This document shows positions 27,141 to 35,367 of a stretch of DNA of 64,000 bases, piece by piece (the first letter of the stretch is position 1; each line of letters starts with the position of its first letter). Below the pieces are notes generated by a model. It saw only the letters and a list, made by a program, of their open reading frames with translations, searched no databases and was not told the origin of the DNA. The stretch comes from Chryseobacterium bernardetii (GTDB lineage: Bacteria; Bacteroidota; Bacteroidia; Flavobacteriales; Weeksellaceae). The DNA lies in contig NZ_CP033932.1 in the NCBI RefSeq assembly GCF_003815975.1, positions 124,001-188,000 on the forward strand, read 5' to 3'. The translations under genes and the position numbers were made by a program.

Positions 27141-27176
27141 CAGAATTCCAGGTATTTTCTGGAATTTTGTTTTTTA
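27141..27176 (+). terminator. terminator of the murB operon
   Basis: CAGAATTCCAG (27141-27151) pairs with CTGGAATTTTG (27159-27169; one G-U) around a 7-nt loop and is followed by TTTTTT. It insulates the downstream receptor operon. Confidence 0.85.
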
Positions 27177-27182
27177 TTTTAA

Positions 27183-27255
27183 TTTATTCTAAATAATAAT
27201 TGTTCAGCATTATTATAATTTATAATTTTGCGGTATACTTATTTAGAATAAATAA
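27183..27255 (+). promoter_or_regulatory. promoter with flanking operator-like repeats of the TonB receptor operon
   Basis: TTG (27200-27202), a 20-nt spacer and TAATTTTG (27223-27230) make a perfect Bacteroidota promoter. It is bracketed by a perfect 14-bp inverted repeat: TTTATTCTAAATAA (27183-27196), just upstream of -33, and TTATTTAGAATAAA (27239-27252), at the predicted transcript start. The second copy is itself the centre of a 17-bp palindrome TTATTTAGAATAAATAA (27239-27255), directly before the ATG. The arrangement suits a repressor, most likely metal-responsive (Fur or DtxR type). Regulator identity is inference. Confidence 0.65.
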
Positions 27256-27257
27256 AA

Positions 27258-30011
27258 ATGAATAGATCTTTACTTTTTGTTTTCTTCTTCATCTTCAGTA
27301 TACAGCTTATACAGGCACAAAATGAAAAGTCCCAGCTGAACATTACTGTATTTGATGAAAACAACAAAGAATTAGAAGGTGCCTCTGTTACCATCAGTCA
27401 AATCTCTTTAATTACTGATAAAAATGGCCATACAGCTCTCTATCTTCCCAATGGAAAATATCACTTAAAAGTTCTTCATCCTAATTTTCAGGAAAAGGAA
27501 CTGAACATCCACCTTACTTCACCCCATACCATTGTTATTAAGCTTCTGCCCATTAATAAACTGGAAGAGGTAGTTGTATTTTCTAAGGAAAGCAAGGGCT
27601 TAACTACAAAATCAGTGATTGACAGGCAGGCTATGCAGCATTTACAGCCTTCCAGTTTCTCAGATTTAATGGAACTTCTTCCAGGAGGGCTTTCCACAGC
27701 ACCAATACTAAACTTAACCAACAAAGCTACCCTCCGCGAAAATACTGCAGGTTACCGAGGAAGCGAATACAATACTTCATCTCTTGGTGTACAATTCATG
27801 GTTGATGACAATATTATCAATTCTAATGCAGATATGCAGGTTTCTGTAGATAACAGACAGTTTTCTGAAGGCCCGAAATATAGAGAAACAACATCCTCAG
27901 GAGTAGATATGAGAACTATTTCTACCAATGATATTGAAAAGGTAGAAGTAATTCGTGGTATTCCATCTGCAGCCTATGGAGATCTTACTTCTGGTTTAAT
28001 CAAAATTGAACGCAGGATAAAAGATTCTCCCTTGCAGGCAAGATTTAAAGCAGATGGTTTCAGCAAACAGTATTATCTGAGCAAGGGTTTTAAGATTAAT
28101 GATAAATGGCAGCTGATTGCAGGAGCTGATTTTCTGGATTCAAAATCCAATCCTACTGATGATTTTGAAACCTATCAGCGAATTACAGCCTCTATTCGTT
28201 CAAAAAAAATTTCAATATTATGGTCAAGACCTTTGGAGTGGAAATCTACAGTTGATTTTTCTACCAATATTGACCATAAAAAATATGATCCTGACAACGG
28301 TTATCCTTCCACGGACAAATATGAATCCAATAATAAAAGGATCAGCGTGACGAATAATTTTATTTATCAGCTTGATAAAAATTCTTTTTTCAATAAACTC
28401 ACTTTAAATACGGCCATTCGGCAGGGATTTGAAAAATTAGAGCAGGTAAAACTGGTACAATTATCAGGACCACGTTCATTTTCACTGGCAACAGAACAGG
28501 GAGAAAATATAGGATACTTTCCTGATCTGCGCTATATTACTGAATTTTCTACAGAAGGAAAACCTTTGGATATTACCGCCTTCTTCCAAGCCAATGGAAC
28601 CCAAAAGACATTCGGAATTGTTCATCAATATGAAGCAGGGCTTGACTGGAAATATTCAAAAAATAATGGGAAAGGGCTTCAGTATGATATGAAAACCCCA
28701 CCTTCTGCCAATACAGGAATTACCAGACCAAGACCTTATAATGATATTCCAGCTTCAAGTTTATTGGCAGCTTTTTTAGGTGACCAGATGAGCTATGCTA
28801 TCAAACAGCATAAGTTTACATTATATGCAGGATTGAGATTATCCAAAAATCTGGGAATTGATAACTCTTACGCCATCAGTAAAAAGGTTTTTGCTGAACC
28901 CAGATTTAATTTCCAGTACAGCCTGCCCCATCTCATGATTAATGATTATCCTTTTAAAACGGATGTAACAATAGGATATGGCCTTTTTTACAAGCAGCCT
29001 ACTCTGTTGATGCTTTATCCAAACAATGAATATTGGGACTATACCCAACTGAACTATTATCACAACGATGCACAATACCGGTATGTAAATTTCATGACTT
29101 ATGTACAGTCAAAGGAAAATAAAGAAATTGAAGCCGCAAAAAGTGTTAAAAAGGAAATTCGTTTAGATCTTTCTTACAGAAATAATGAATTATTTATTAC
29201 CTATTTTAAAGAAACGATGACCAATGGTTTCCGAAATATGGACCAAACTACAGTTCACCGTTATAAGCAATATGACAATACACAGGTAGATTTAACGCAA
29301 TGGACATCAAACGGACCGGATTTAACCAGTGTACCTTATGAAATTAAAAATGTTTTTGGAGTGTACACCACCACAGAAAACGGGAGCGAAACATTAAAAC
29401 AGGGAATTGAATTCGGGTATACTTCGCCAAGGATCAAATCAATCAATACCAGATTTACTTTTACCGGGGCATGGTTCAAAACACAATACAGAAATTCAGC
29501 ACCTATTATCAGCAGGCCAAACGCCTCTATAGGAACGGAAGCTTTTCCCTATTACGGAATTTATAAATCTGATTATGGTTATGTGAATTCAAATCTCAAT
29601 TACAATCTTCTTATAGACACCTATCTTCCAAGCATGGATATGATAATTTCTGCGTCTTTGCAGGGAAGTTTATATGACTACAGCAGAAATGACAGAAGAA
29701 TTGCTGAACCTATTTCCTATTATGGAATAGATGGTGTGATACATCCTTTCACTGAGGCAGACAGAACAGACACTTATAAACAATGGCTTGTACGGAATGT
29801 TTCTGTTTCTGATAACCTGGACAGGCTTTACACTTTTACCATGGCGGGGAATATTAAAGTAACTAAAAGTATTTATAAAGCACTCCGTACGTCCATATTT
29901 GTCAACAGGCTTTTTAATTATAGTGCCCCCTACACTTTCAACAATGTAAAAGTATACAGAAAAGGAACCAACACTCCCTATTTCGGAATGGAATTGAATT
30001 ATAATTTTTAA
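27258..30011 (+). CDS. TonB-dependent outer-membrane receptor
   Basis: A 917-residue transporter. Signal peptide (1-20, ending IQAQ) and a carboxypeptidase-regulatory-like beta-sandwich (about 25-95; VFDENNKELEGASVTI, LITDKNGHTALYLPNGKYHL) are followed by a plug domain (about 105-230), with VEVIRGIPSAAYGDLTSGLI at its end. The remainder is a 22-strand-type barrel ending in FGMELNYNF with the terminal Phe. It heads a four-gene operon with DUF4876, DUF6850 and a cytochrome c peroxidase. Co-occurrence and the operator point to metal or metallophore uptake, though the substrate is not readable. Confidence 0.92.
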   Translation: MNRSLLFVFFFIFSIQLIQAQNEKSQLNITVFDENNKELEGASVTISQISLITDKNGHTALYLPNGKYHLKVLHPNFQEKELNIHLTSPHTIVIKLLPINKLEEVVVFSKESKGLTTKSVIDRQAMQHLQPSSFSDLMELLPGGLSTAPILNLTNKATLRENTAGYRGSEYNTSSLGVQFMVDDNIINSNADMQVSVDNRQFSEGPKYRETTSSGVDMRTISTNDIEKVEVIRGIPSAAYGDLTSGLIKIERRIKDSPLQARFKADGFSKQYYLSKGFKINDKWQLIAGADFLDSKSNPTDDFETYQRITASIRSKKISILWSRPLEWKSTVDFSTNIDHKKYDPDNGYPSTDKYESNNKRISVTNNFIYQLDKNSFFNKLTLNTAIRQGFEKLEQVKLVQLSGPRSFSLATEQGENIGYFPDLRYITEFSTEGKPLDITAFFQANGTQKTFGIVHQYEAGLDWKYSKNNGKGLQYDMKTPPSANTGITRPRPYNDIPASSLLAAFLGDQMSYAIKQHKFTLYAGLRLSKNLGIDNSYAISKKVFAEPRFNFQYSLPHLMINDYPFKTDVTIGYGLFYKQPTLLMLYPNNEYWDYTQLNYYHNDAQYRYVNFMTYVQSKENKEIEAAKSVKKEIRLDLSYRNNELFITYFKETMTNGFRNMDQTTVHRYKQYDNTQVDLTQWTSNGPDLTSVPYEIKNVFGVYTTTENGSETLKQGIEFGYTSPRIKSINTRFTFTGAWFKTQYRNSAPIISRPNASIGTEAFPYYGIYKSDYGYVNSNLNYNLLIDTYLPSMDMIISASLQGSLYDYSRNDRRIAEPISYYGIDGVIHPFTEADRTDTYKQWLVRNVSVSDNLDRLYTFTMAGNIKVTKSIYKALRTSIFVNRLFNYSAPYTFNNVKVYRKGTNTPYFGMELNYNF

Positions 30012-30019
30012 TATATATC

Positions 30020-31243
30020 ATGAAAAAAAGAGTTTTACTAGTAAGCCTGGCCGCTATGATGGCCACAACATTCACCGTAACTTCATGTTCTAATGATGAT
30101 TTCGGAGATACAACTACTCAGAAAGGGCTTTTAACATTAACTTTCTCAGGTGAAAATATTTCAACTTACAAAAGTCTGGATATTGAATTCAGAGAAGTAA
30201 ATACCAATATTGTAAGAAAGGAAACTATTAAAAACATTAATACCTATTCTATAACTTTACCTTATGGATCTTATAAAATTACAGTAAATGGTGCTGTAAT
30301 TTCCGAAAATGCAGAAGTATCAGCAGGAGCCATAGCCCAGACCGATATTGCTTTATCTGCAACTAATCTTAATATTCCGATTATTATTAAAAAGTTCCAT
30401 AATGATTTTATTATTGAAGAAGTTTTCTTTACTGGAATTAAAACAGCTGAGGGTAAAAATTACAATTCAGGCCGTTATTTCAAATTAACCAATAATACCA
30501 AAGAAGTATTGTATGCTGATAAGCTTATTATTGGACAATCTGAATTTTTAACAACAGAAGATAAAAATCCTACTCCATATAATGTGAATCTTTCATTCCC
30601 GGTAAAGGCAGTAATGGTACTTCCGGGTTCCGGTAATGAATACCCTGTACAACCGGGAGATTTTATTGTTATTGCAGACAATGCCATCAATCATAAAGCA
30701 CAGACCAGCACTGCATATGATCTTCATAATGCCAATTTTGAATACCCTTCAAACAATCCGGCATTAGGACAGGTAGATAACCCTTCTGTTCCAAATGCAG
30801 AAGTAATTTATTCGCAGATGAACTTTAATATGTTCTTTTTACATGACCGGGGTTTTGAAAGCTATGTGATTGCCCGTTTCCCATTTGATGAAAATAAAGA
30901 CAGCTTTCTGCAGAAATACAAATATGACTATACTTATATAAACAGTGCCGGTACTGTTACAGCCAAAAGTACTTATTCGATTCCCAACTCATGGATTGTT
31001 GATGGAGTAAACAACAGTGTTTCCTCTAAATTTGCCCATACCTTAACTTCTGCTGGTATTGATGGTGGCTGGACTTCTGTAGGAACTATCGATAAAGATC
31101 CAACCCGTTTCGGAAAATCAGTAAGACGTAAGGTAACCGGCCAGATGACAAATGGTAAAAATCTTTATCAGGATACCAACAATTCATCGAATGATTTTGT
31201 GAAAGACTCTCAGCCAAGCTTAAAAAATGGTATCGTTCACTAA
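30020..31243 (+). CDS. DUF4876 lipoprotein, probably surface exposed
   Basis: A 407-residue lipoprotein with Cys23 after TFTVTS. The residues following it, SNDDFGD, closely resemble the acidic lipoprotein export signal described in Flavobacterium (S-D-D-F-E). Surface display beside the TonB receptor is therefore expected. The N-terminal part (about 35-125) looks like a beta-sandwich; the rest includes GRYFKLTNNTKEVLYADKL, reminiscent of lamin-tail-like domains, and matches the DUF4876 family. It starts 8 nt after the receptor gene. It may serve as a SusD-like surface partner, but no sequence likeness to SusD is seen. Confidence 0.8.
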   Translation: MKKRVLLVSLAAMMATTFTVTSCSNDDFGDTTTQKGLLTLTFSGENISTYKSLDIEFREVNTNIVRKETIKNINTYSITLPYGSYKITVNGAVISENAEVSAGAIAQTDIALSATNLNIPIIIKKFHNDFIIEEVFFTGIKTAEGKNYNSGRYFKLTNNTKEVLYADKLIIGQSEFLTTEDKNPTPYNVNLSFPVKAVMVLPGSGNEYPVQPGDFIVIADNAINHKAQTSTAYDLHNANFEYPSNNPALGQVDNPSVPNAEVIYSQMNFNMFFLHDRGFESYVIARFPFDENKDSFLQKYKYDYTYINSAGTVTAKSTYSIPNSWIVDGVNNSVSSKFAHTLTSAGIDGGWTSVGTIDKDPTRFGKSVRRKVTGQMTNGKNLYQDTNNSSNDFVKDSQPSLKNGIVH

Positions 31244-31271
31244 AATACGGCCCAATATTCTACAACACATT

Positions 31272-32795
31272 ATGTTACATACAAAAACATTTTTCTTTCT
31301 ACTATTGATTGGGGGTTCTCTTACTGTAAAAGCACAGGACAGTCTAACCCTTTTTAAGATTCTCAATAATCAATACGATCAGGAAAGAGATTTGAGAAAT
31401 AATTTTTACTATAACCCCGCATCTATGTCGGGGTATAGTAATACCTCTTTTTCAGAATTCAGTGTTGGCTATCATCACAATAAAGAAAAGATGTATCGTC
31501 AGCAGTTAGGAAATGGCAACAAAGGATTAACGATCAAAGCTCAATCTTTTCAAAAGCTGAAAACCCATCGCTTTGTATGGGGAAGTGCAAGTTATCAGAA
31601 CTTGAAAACCAACATTGTTAACTGGAACGAAACATTAGATTACGAACGTATTGCCCCTTACATTACAGCCGATTCGGTTGGTGGAAAGCTAAACCTTGAG
31701 CATTACGGGTTTGCGGGAGGATATCTTGAAAAAATAAACCGGTGGACTGTTGCCGGACAGATAAGCTATTCTGCAAAGATGGGATACCGTTCAAAAGACC
31801 CAAGAATGAAGAGTACAACTTCAGACTTAAGGATAAATGCGGGGGTGAACTATAAAATTTTTAGAGAATATGAAGCCGGAGTTTTTGGTGAATTTAATAA
31901 ATATACTCAAAATAATTCGATCCAGTTTCAAAGTCTTTTGGGCAGACCTTATTTATACATGATGTCAGGGCTAGGCTTCTCAACCGCCCTATTTAATGGA
32001 GGAACAAGGCCTACCAATACTTTTGAAGAATTTGCTTATAAAGGAGGTCTTCAGATTTCCGGAAAACAGGGAAAGGACTTTTACCTTCAGGCTGCCATAG
32101 GAAAATCCAACAATATTAAAAGCTATAATGACGGCTCCAGTACGTTTCATAACCTTTCCGAGCTTAAAAATGAACAGATTGAAATAGAAGGTGGTAAGTT
32201 TTTCAACATTCACAAAAAACACCGTATTGGTGTATTAGCAGAATATACTGCATCAAAGAAAACAGGATTTGAATATGGTTATTCTATGAATACAGCCATT
32301 ATGACTCAAATTTTTAAAAGACATGCTTATCGCAGAGAAAATTATATCACATCCGTTAAAGGTTTTTATCAGTATAATCAGGATCGTTTTTCCATTACGG
32401 CAGCTCCATTCTTTGGATATGAAGAAGTAAAAGAACGCAGACTTTACCCAAACTCAGGACAGAAGTTTGTATACTCTTATTTTGGACTTAATGTTGATTA
32501 TAAACAAGAAATAAATAATACCCAAGCATTTACATTTCAGCCGTATTTTTTTAAAAGAATAGTCAACCAATCTATCAATGCTCTAAATACTACAGGAAAT
32601 GCAGCAGTTAATGAATGGATATTTCAGGACTACATGTTCCAGGCTAGTGATATCATCTCTTTTGGAATGACCTTGAGATATGATCTTAAGCTGGATAAGC
32701 TGCCTGCATTCTTTGTAAGTGTACAATATCAGACACAAAAGATCCAGAATACAAACAATAATTTTGCGGGTGCAAGCCTGGGAATAACTTTTTAA
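31272..32795 (+). CDS. DUF6850-type outer-membrane beta-barrel protein
   Basis: A 507-residue protein from ATG 31272, which starts a clean signal peptide (MLHTKTFFFLLLIGGSLTVKAQ). The frame extends 15 codons upstream into the DUF4876 gene, but those residues are unsuitable. The mature part alternates aromatic and polar strands throughout and ends NNFAGASLGITF with terminal Phe, as expected of a barrel. Asn/Tyr-rich stretches such as RNNFYYNPASMSGYSNTSFS match the DUF6850 family. It is the third gene of the receptor operon, 2 nt before the peroxidase gene. Function is unknown. Confidence 0.78.
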   Translation: MLHTKTFFFLLLIGGSLTVKAQDSLTLFKILNNQYDQERDLRNNFYYNPASMSGYSNTSFSEFSVGYHHNKEKMYRQQLGNGNKGLTIKAQSFQKLKTHRFVWGSASYQNLKTNIVNWNETLDYERIAPYITADSVGGKLNLEHYGFAGGYLEKINRWTVAGQISYSAKMGYRSKDPRMKSTTSDLRINAGVNYKIFREYEAGVFGEFNKYTQNNSIQFQSLLGRPYLYMMSGLGFSTALFNGGTRPTNTFEEFAYKGGLQISGKQGKDFYLQAAIGKSNNIKSYNDGSSTFHNLSELKNEQIEIEGGKFFNIHKKHRIGVLAEYTASKKTGFEYGYSMNTAIMTQIFKRHAYRRENYITSVKGFYQYNQDRFSITAAPFFGYEEVKERRLYPNSGQKFVYSYFGLNVDYKQEINNTQAFTFQPYFFKRIVNQSINALNTTGNAAVNEWIFQDYMFQASDIISFGMTLRYDLKLDKLPAFFVSVQYQTQKIQNTNNNFAGASLGITF

Positions 32796-32797
32796 AC

Positions 32798-33946
32798 ATG
32801 AAAAAACTAATATATTGGGGAGTGGGAAGTATTATCTTGATTTTATTGAGCTTTACCCCTAAAGTCAATCAGAATTTACTGGATCTTCCGGATCCTACCA
32901 TTGAAGATATTGTGAAGAGCTATAAAAAAGCAATTTCAGAATGGCCTAAACCGGATATTGATTACGGGGTACAATGGAAAGAATTTTCCCCCATTAAAAC
33001 AGATACAGCATTTTTTAAAAATCAGGAGCAACCAACTGTTATTCTTGGGAAAATGTTATTCTTCGATCCTAAATTATCGCAATCCAATCAGATTTCATGC
33101 AGCTCATGTCATGACCCTGAAATGGGCTGGTCAGACCGAAGGCACGTTGCATTAGGGAACAATCATCTTCTTGGAAACAGAAACACACAATCTCTTTATA
33201 ATATTGCAGAAAGACAGTTATTCCTTTGGGATGGAAGGGCAAAAACACTTGAAGAACAGGCCGCGGGCCCTCTTGGTGCTCACCACGAAATGGCGATGGA
33301 TGTTAAAACATTGCCTGCAAAAATTCAGGTACTGAAAGGATACAAGCCTCTTTTCAAGAATGCTTATGGAGATGAGAAAGTAACCTACGAAAGAATTGTA
33401 AAGGCAATCGCAGATTTTCAGAAAACCATTAAAAGCCAGCCAAGCCGTTTTGATAAATTTCTGGAAGGAAAATACAATGCCTTATCTGATGAAGAAATCT
33501 ATGGCATGCATATTTTCAGAACAAAAGCCCGCTGTATGAACTGCCACAGCGGACAATACCTTACAGATGAATCTTTTCACAATATTGGATTAACCTACTA
33601 TAAAAGAAAATACGAAGATCTTGGATTGTATAATATCACCAAAAAAGCTGAAGATGTAGGAAAATTCAAAACACCACAGCTAAGAGACCTGATGCTTACC
33701 CAACCATGGATGCATAACGGGCTGTTTGGAGATCTGGAAGGTGTGGTCAATATGTACAACAGTGGAATGCATATGATAGATCCATCTCCTGAAGCCAAGC
33801 AGAAAGATCCGCTTTATCCTGTAACAGACCCTCTTTTAAAACCATTAAAACTTACAAAAGAAGAAAAAAAAGCATTGGTTTCTTTCCTTGAAGCGCTTTC
33901 AGGAACAAAATATAAAATGAGGCGACCGGAATTCCCGGTAGAATAA
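32798..33946 (+). CDS. di-haem cytochrome c peroxidase-like protein (MauG/CcpA family)
   Basis: A 382-residue periplasmic or membrane-anchored protein with an N-terminal hydrophobic segment (4-19). It has two c-type haem sites, CSSCH (101-105) and CMNCH (246-250). Family hallmarks include LGKMLFFDPKLS, GNRNTQSLYN, LFLWDGRAKTLEEQA and FKTPQLRDL with WMHNGLFGDLEG. Classical members reduce H2O2 with electrons from small cytochromes; MauG-like members oxidise other substrates. As the last gene of a TonB-receptor operon it may act on the imported compound, for example in iron release or redox handling. Terminator at 33951. Confidence 0.92.
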   Translation: MKKLIYWGVGSIILILLSFTPKVNQNLLDLPDPTIEDIVKSYKKAISEWPKPDIDYGVQWKEFSPIKTDTAFFKNQEQPTVILGKMLFFDPKLSQSNQISCSSCHDPEMGWSDRRHVALGNNHLLGNRNTQSLYNIAERQLFLWDGRAKTLEEQAAGPLGAHHEMAMDVKTLPAKIQVLKGYKPLFKNAYGDEKVTYERIVKAIADFQKTIKSQPSRFDKFLEGKYNALSDEEIYGMHIFRTKARCMNCHSGQYLTDESFHNIGLTYYKRKYEDLGLYNITKKAEDVGKFKTPQLRDLMLTQPWMHNGLFGDLEGVVNMYNSGMHMIDPSPEAKQKDPLYPVTDPLLKPLKLTKEEKKALVSFLEALSGTKYKMRRPEFPVE

Positions 33947-33950
33947 AATG

Positions 33951-33973
33951 GTTCGGCATTTGCCGGACTTTTT
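33951..33973 (+). terminator. terminator of the receptor-peroxidase operon
   Basis: GTTCGGC (33951-33957) and GCCGGAC (33962-33968) pair (one T-G) around ATTT and are followed by TTTTT, 4 nt after the peroxidase stop. Confidence 0.8.
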
Positions 33974-34105
33974 ATTAGCAGAAAGAAAGTTTTTAAATAT
34001 ATCAATAACTCCTGCATTTCAGACACCCACTTCAACAGTATAATTAATTCATCCCCTTTCCTATCACAATAAAAAACATTATTTTCGTTACAAAATCATC
34101 ACAAC

Positions 34106-34909
34106 ATGAAAATAGCTATTTTGGGAGCTGGAAATATGGGATTATCTTTTTCAAAATCATTTTTGAAATATGAACTGATTAAACCGGAAAATCTTCATCT
34201 GATTACACGAAGCCAGACTAAAATCTCCAAAATAGCGGAAGAATTTCCCAAATCAAAAACTTCCACTTTTGAAGAAGTTACAGAACTGGATGCGGACCTT
34301 ATTATCATTGCTGTAAAACCACAGGATTTCCAGACGGTTGCCCAGAATTTCAGATTTACTTTAAAAGAAAACCAGATGGTTTTATCCATTATGGCAGGGA
34401 TTAATATTGAGAAAATTCAAAAGTCATTAAACCATCCATTGGTTGTAAGAGCCATGCCTAACTCTCCTACCCTTTTGGGAATGGGAATCACAGGTTACAC
34501 TGCTGCAGATGGCATCTCTTTTAGCCAACTTATCAACATTGAAAGACTTTTAAACAGTACCGGAAGATCTGTTTATCTGGAAGATGAAAATCTTTTGGAT
34601 GGTGTTACAGCTCTTTCCGGAAGCGGACCTGCTTATTTCTACTATATTATTGATGCTATGATTAAAGCAGGAATGGAGATGGGAATTGAAGAGAACCTAT
34701 CCAAACTGTTCGTAAAACAGACCATGTTGGGAGCTTATCATCTTATTAACAATTCTGAAAAGAACCTAGAGGAGCTTATTAAAGACGTAGCTTCCAAAGG
34801 CGGGACAACAGAAGCGGCTTTGAAAACCTTTGAAGAAAACAATTTCAAGGAAATCTTAAAACAAGGAATTTTAAATGCAGAAAAAAGAGCAAAAGAACTC
34901 AACAGCTAA
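34106..34909 (+). CDS. proC: pyrroline-5-carboxylate reductase ProC
   Basis: Last step of proline synthesis: NAD(P)H reduction of pyrroline-5-carboxylate. The 267 residues open with the Rossmann motif AILGAGNMGLSF. They contain VVRAMPNSPTLLGMGITGY and the family signature ALSGSGPAYFYYIIDAM plus DVASKGGTTEAAL near the C-terminus. It is monocistronic. Its last 11 nt overlap the tail of the convergent VanZ-like gene, so no separate terminator fits between them. Confidence 0.95.
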   Translation: MKIAILGAGNMGLSFSKSFLKYELIKPENLHLITRSQTKISKIAEEFPKSKTSTFEEVTELDADLIIIAVKPQDFQTVAQNFRFTLKENQMVLSIMAGINIEKIQKSLNHPLVVRAMPNSPTLLGMGITGYTAADGISFSQLINIERLLNSTGRSVYLEDENLLDGVTALSGSGPAYFYYIIDAMIKAGMEMGIEENLSKLFVKQTMLGAYHLINNSEKNLEELIKDVASKGGTTEAALKTFEENNFKEILKQGILNAEKRAKELNS

Positions 34910-35312
34910 GTCTTTTTTCTATCAATCTGCTACACTGCCAGCCTAAATACACTCCAAACGTATTCAGGAGGATATCATCTACCTCAAATATTCCCATTCT
35001 TATAAAATACTGAAGCCCTTCCACAATAGTAATGGCCGGAATAAAAGTAAAAACTAAGGACTTCAGATCTCTCAGCTTGGGAAAAATCCAGCCCAGAAAG
35101 CCAAAAGGAATAAACATCACAATATTTCCGACTACAATAATAACGATATCCTTCCAAGACATAGCCCCCTGAATAAATTTAATGGTGGAAAGCACAGGTT
35201 CCACTGTAATCAGGTTATCTTCATACTGAATTCTGCCCATTCCGAGAAACATCAGATAAAGCAGAAACAGCGTGTACGGAATAATAACAGTTTTATATAA
35301 TTTCTTTACCAT
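34899..35312 (-). CDS. VanZ-family membrane protein
   Basis: A 137-residue inner-membrane protein with four hydrophobic segments. Typical VanZ features are the early TLFLLYLMFLGMGRIQ segment, the loop NIVMFIPFGFLGWIFPKLR, and the last part IVEGLQYFIRMGIFEVDDILLN-TFG with its conserved Glu and Asp residues. VanZ relatives confer low-level teicoplanin resistance in enterococci, but most bacterial members have no known role. It is convergent with proC (11-nt overlap) and divergent from lnt. Confidence 0.85.
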   Translation of the reverse strand: MVKKLYKTVIIPYTLFLLYLMFLGMGRIQYEDNLITVEPVLSTIKFIQGAMSWKDIVIIVVGNIVMFIPFGFLGWIFPKLRDLKSLVFTFIPAITIVEGLQYFIRMGIFEVDDILLNTFGVYLGWQCSRLIEKRLSC

Positions 35313-35367
35313 CGGATGCTAATATATTCATTTCAAAAACATTAAATTTGTATATTAAAATAATTTA

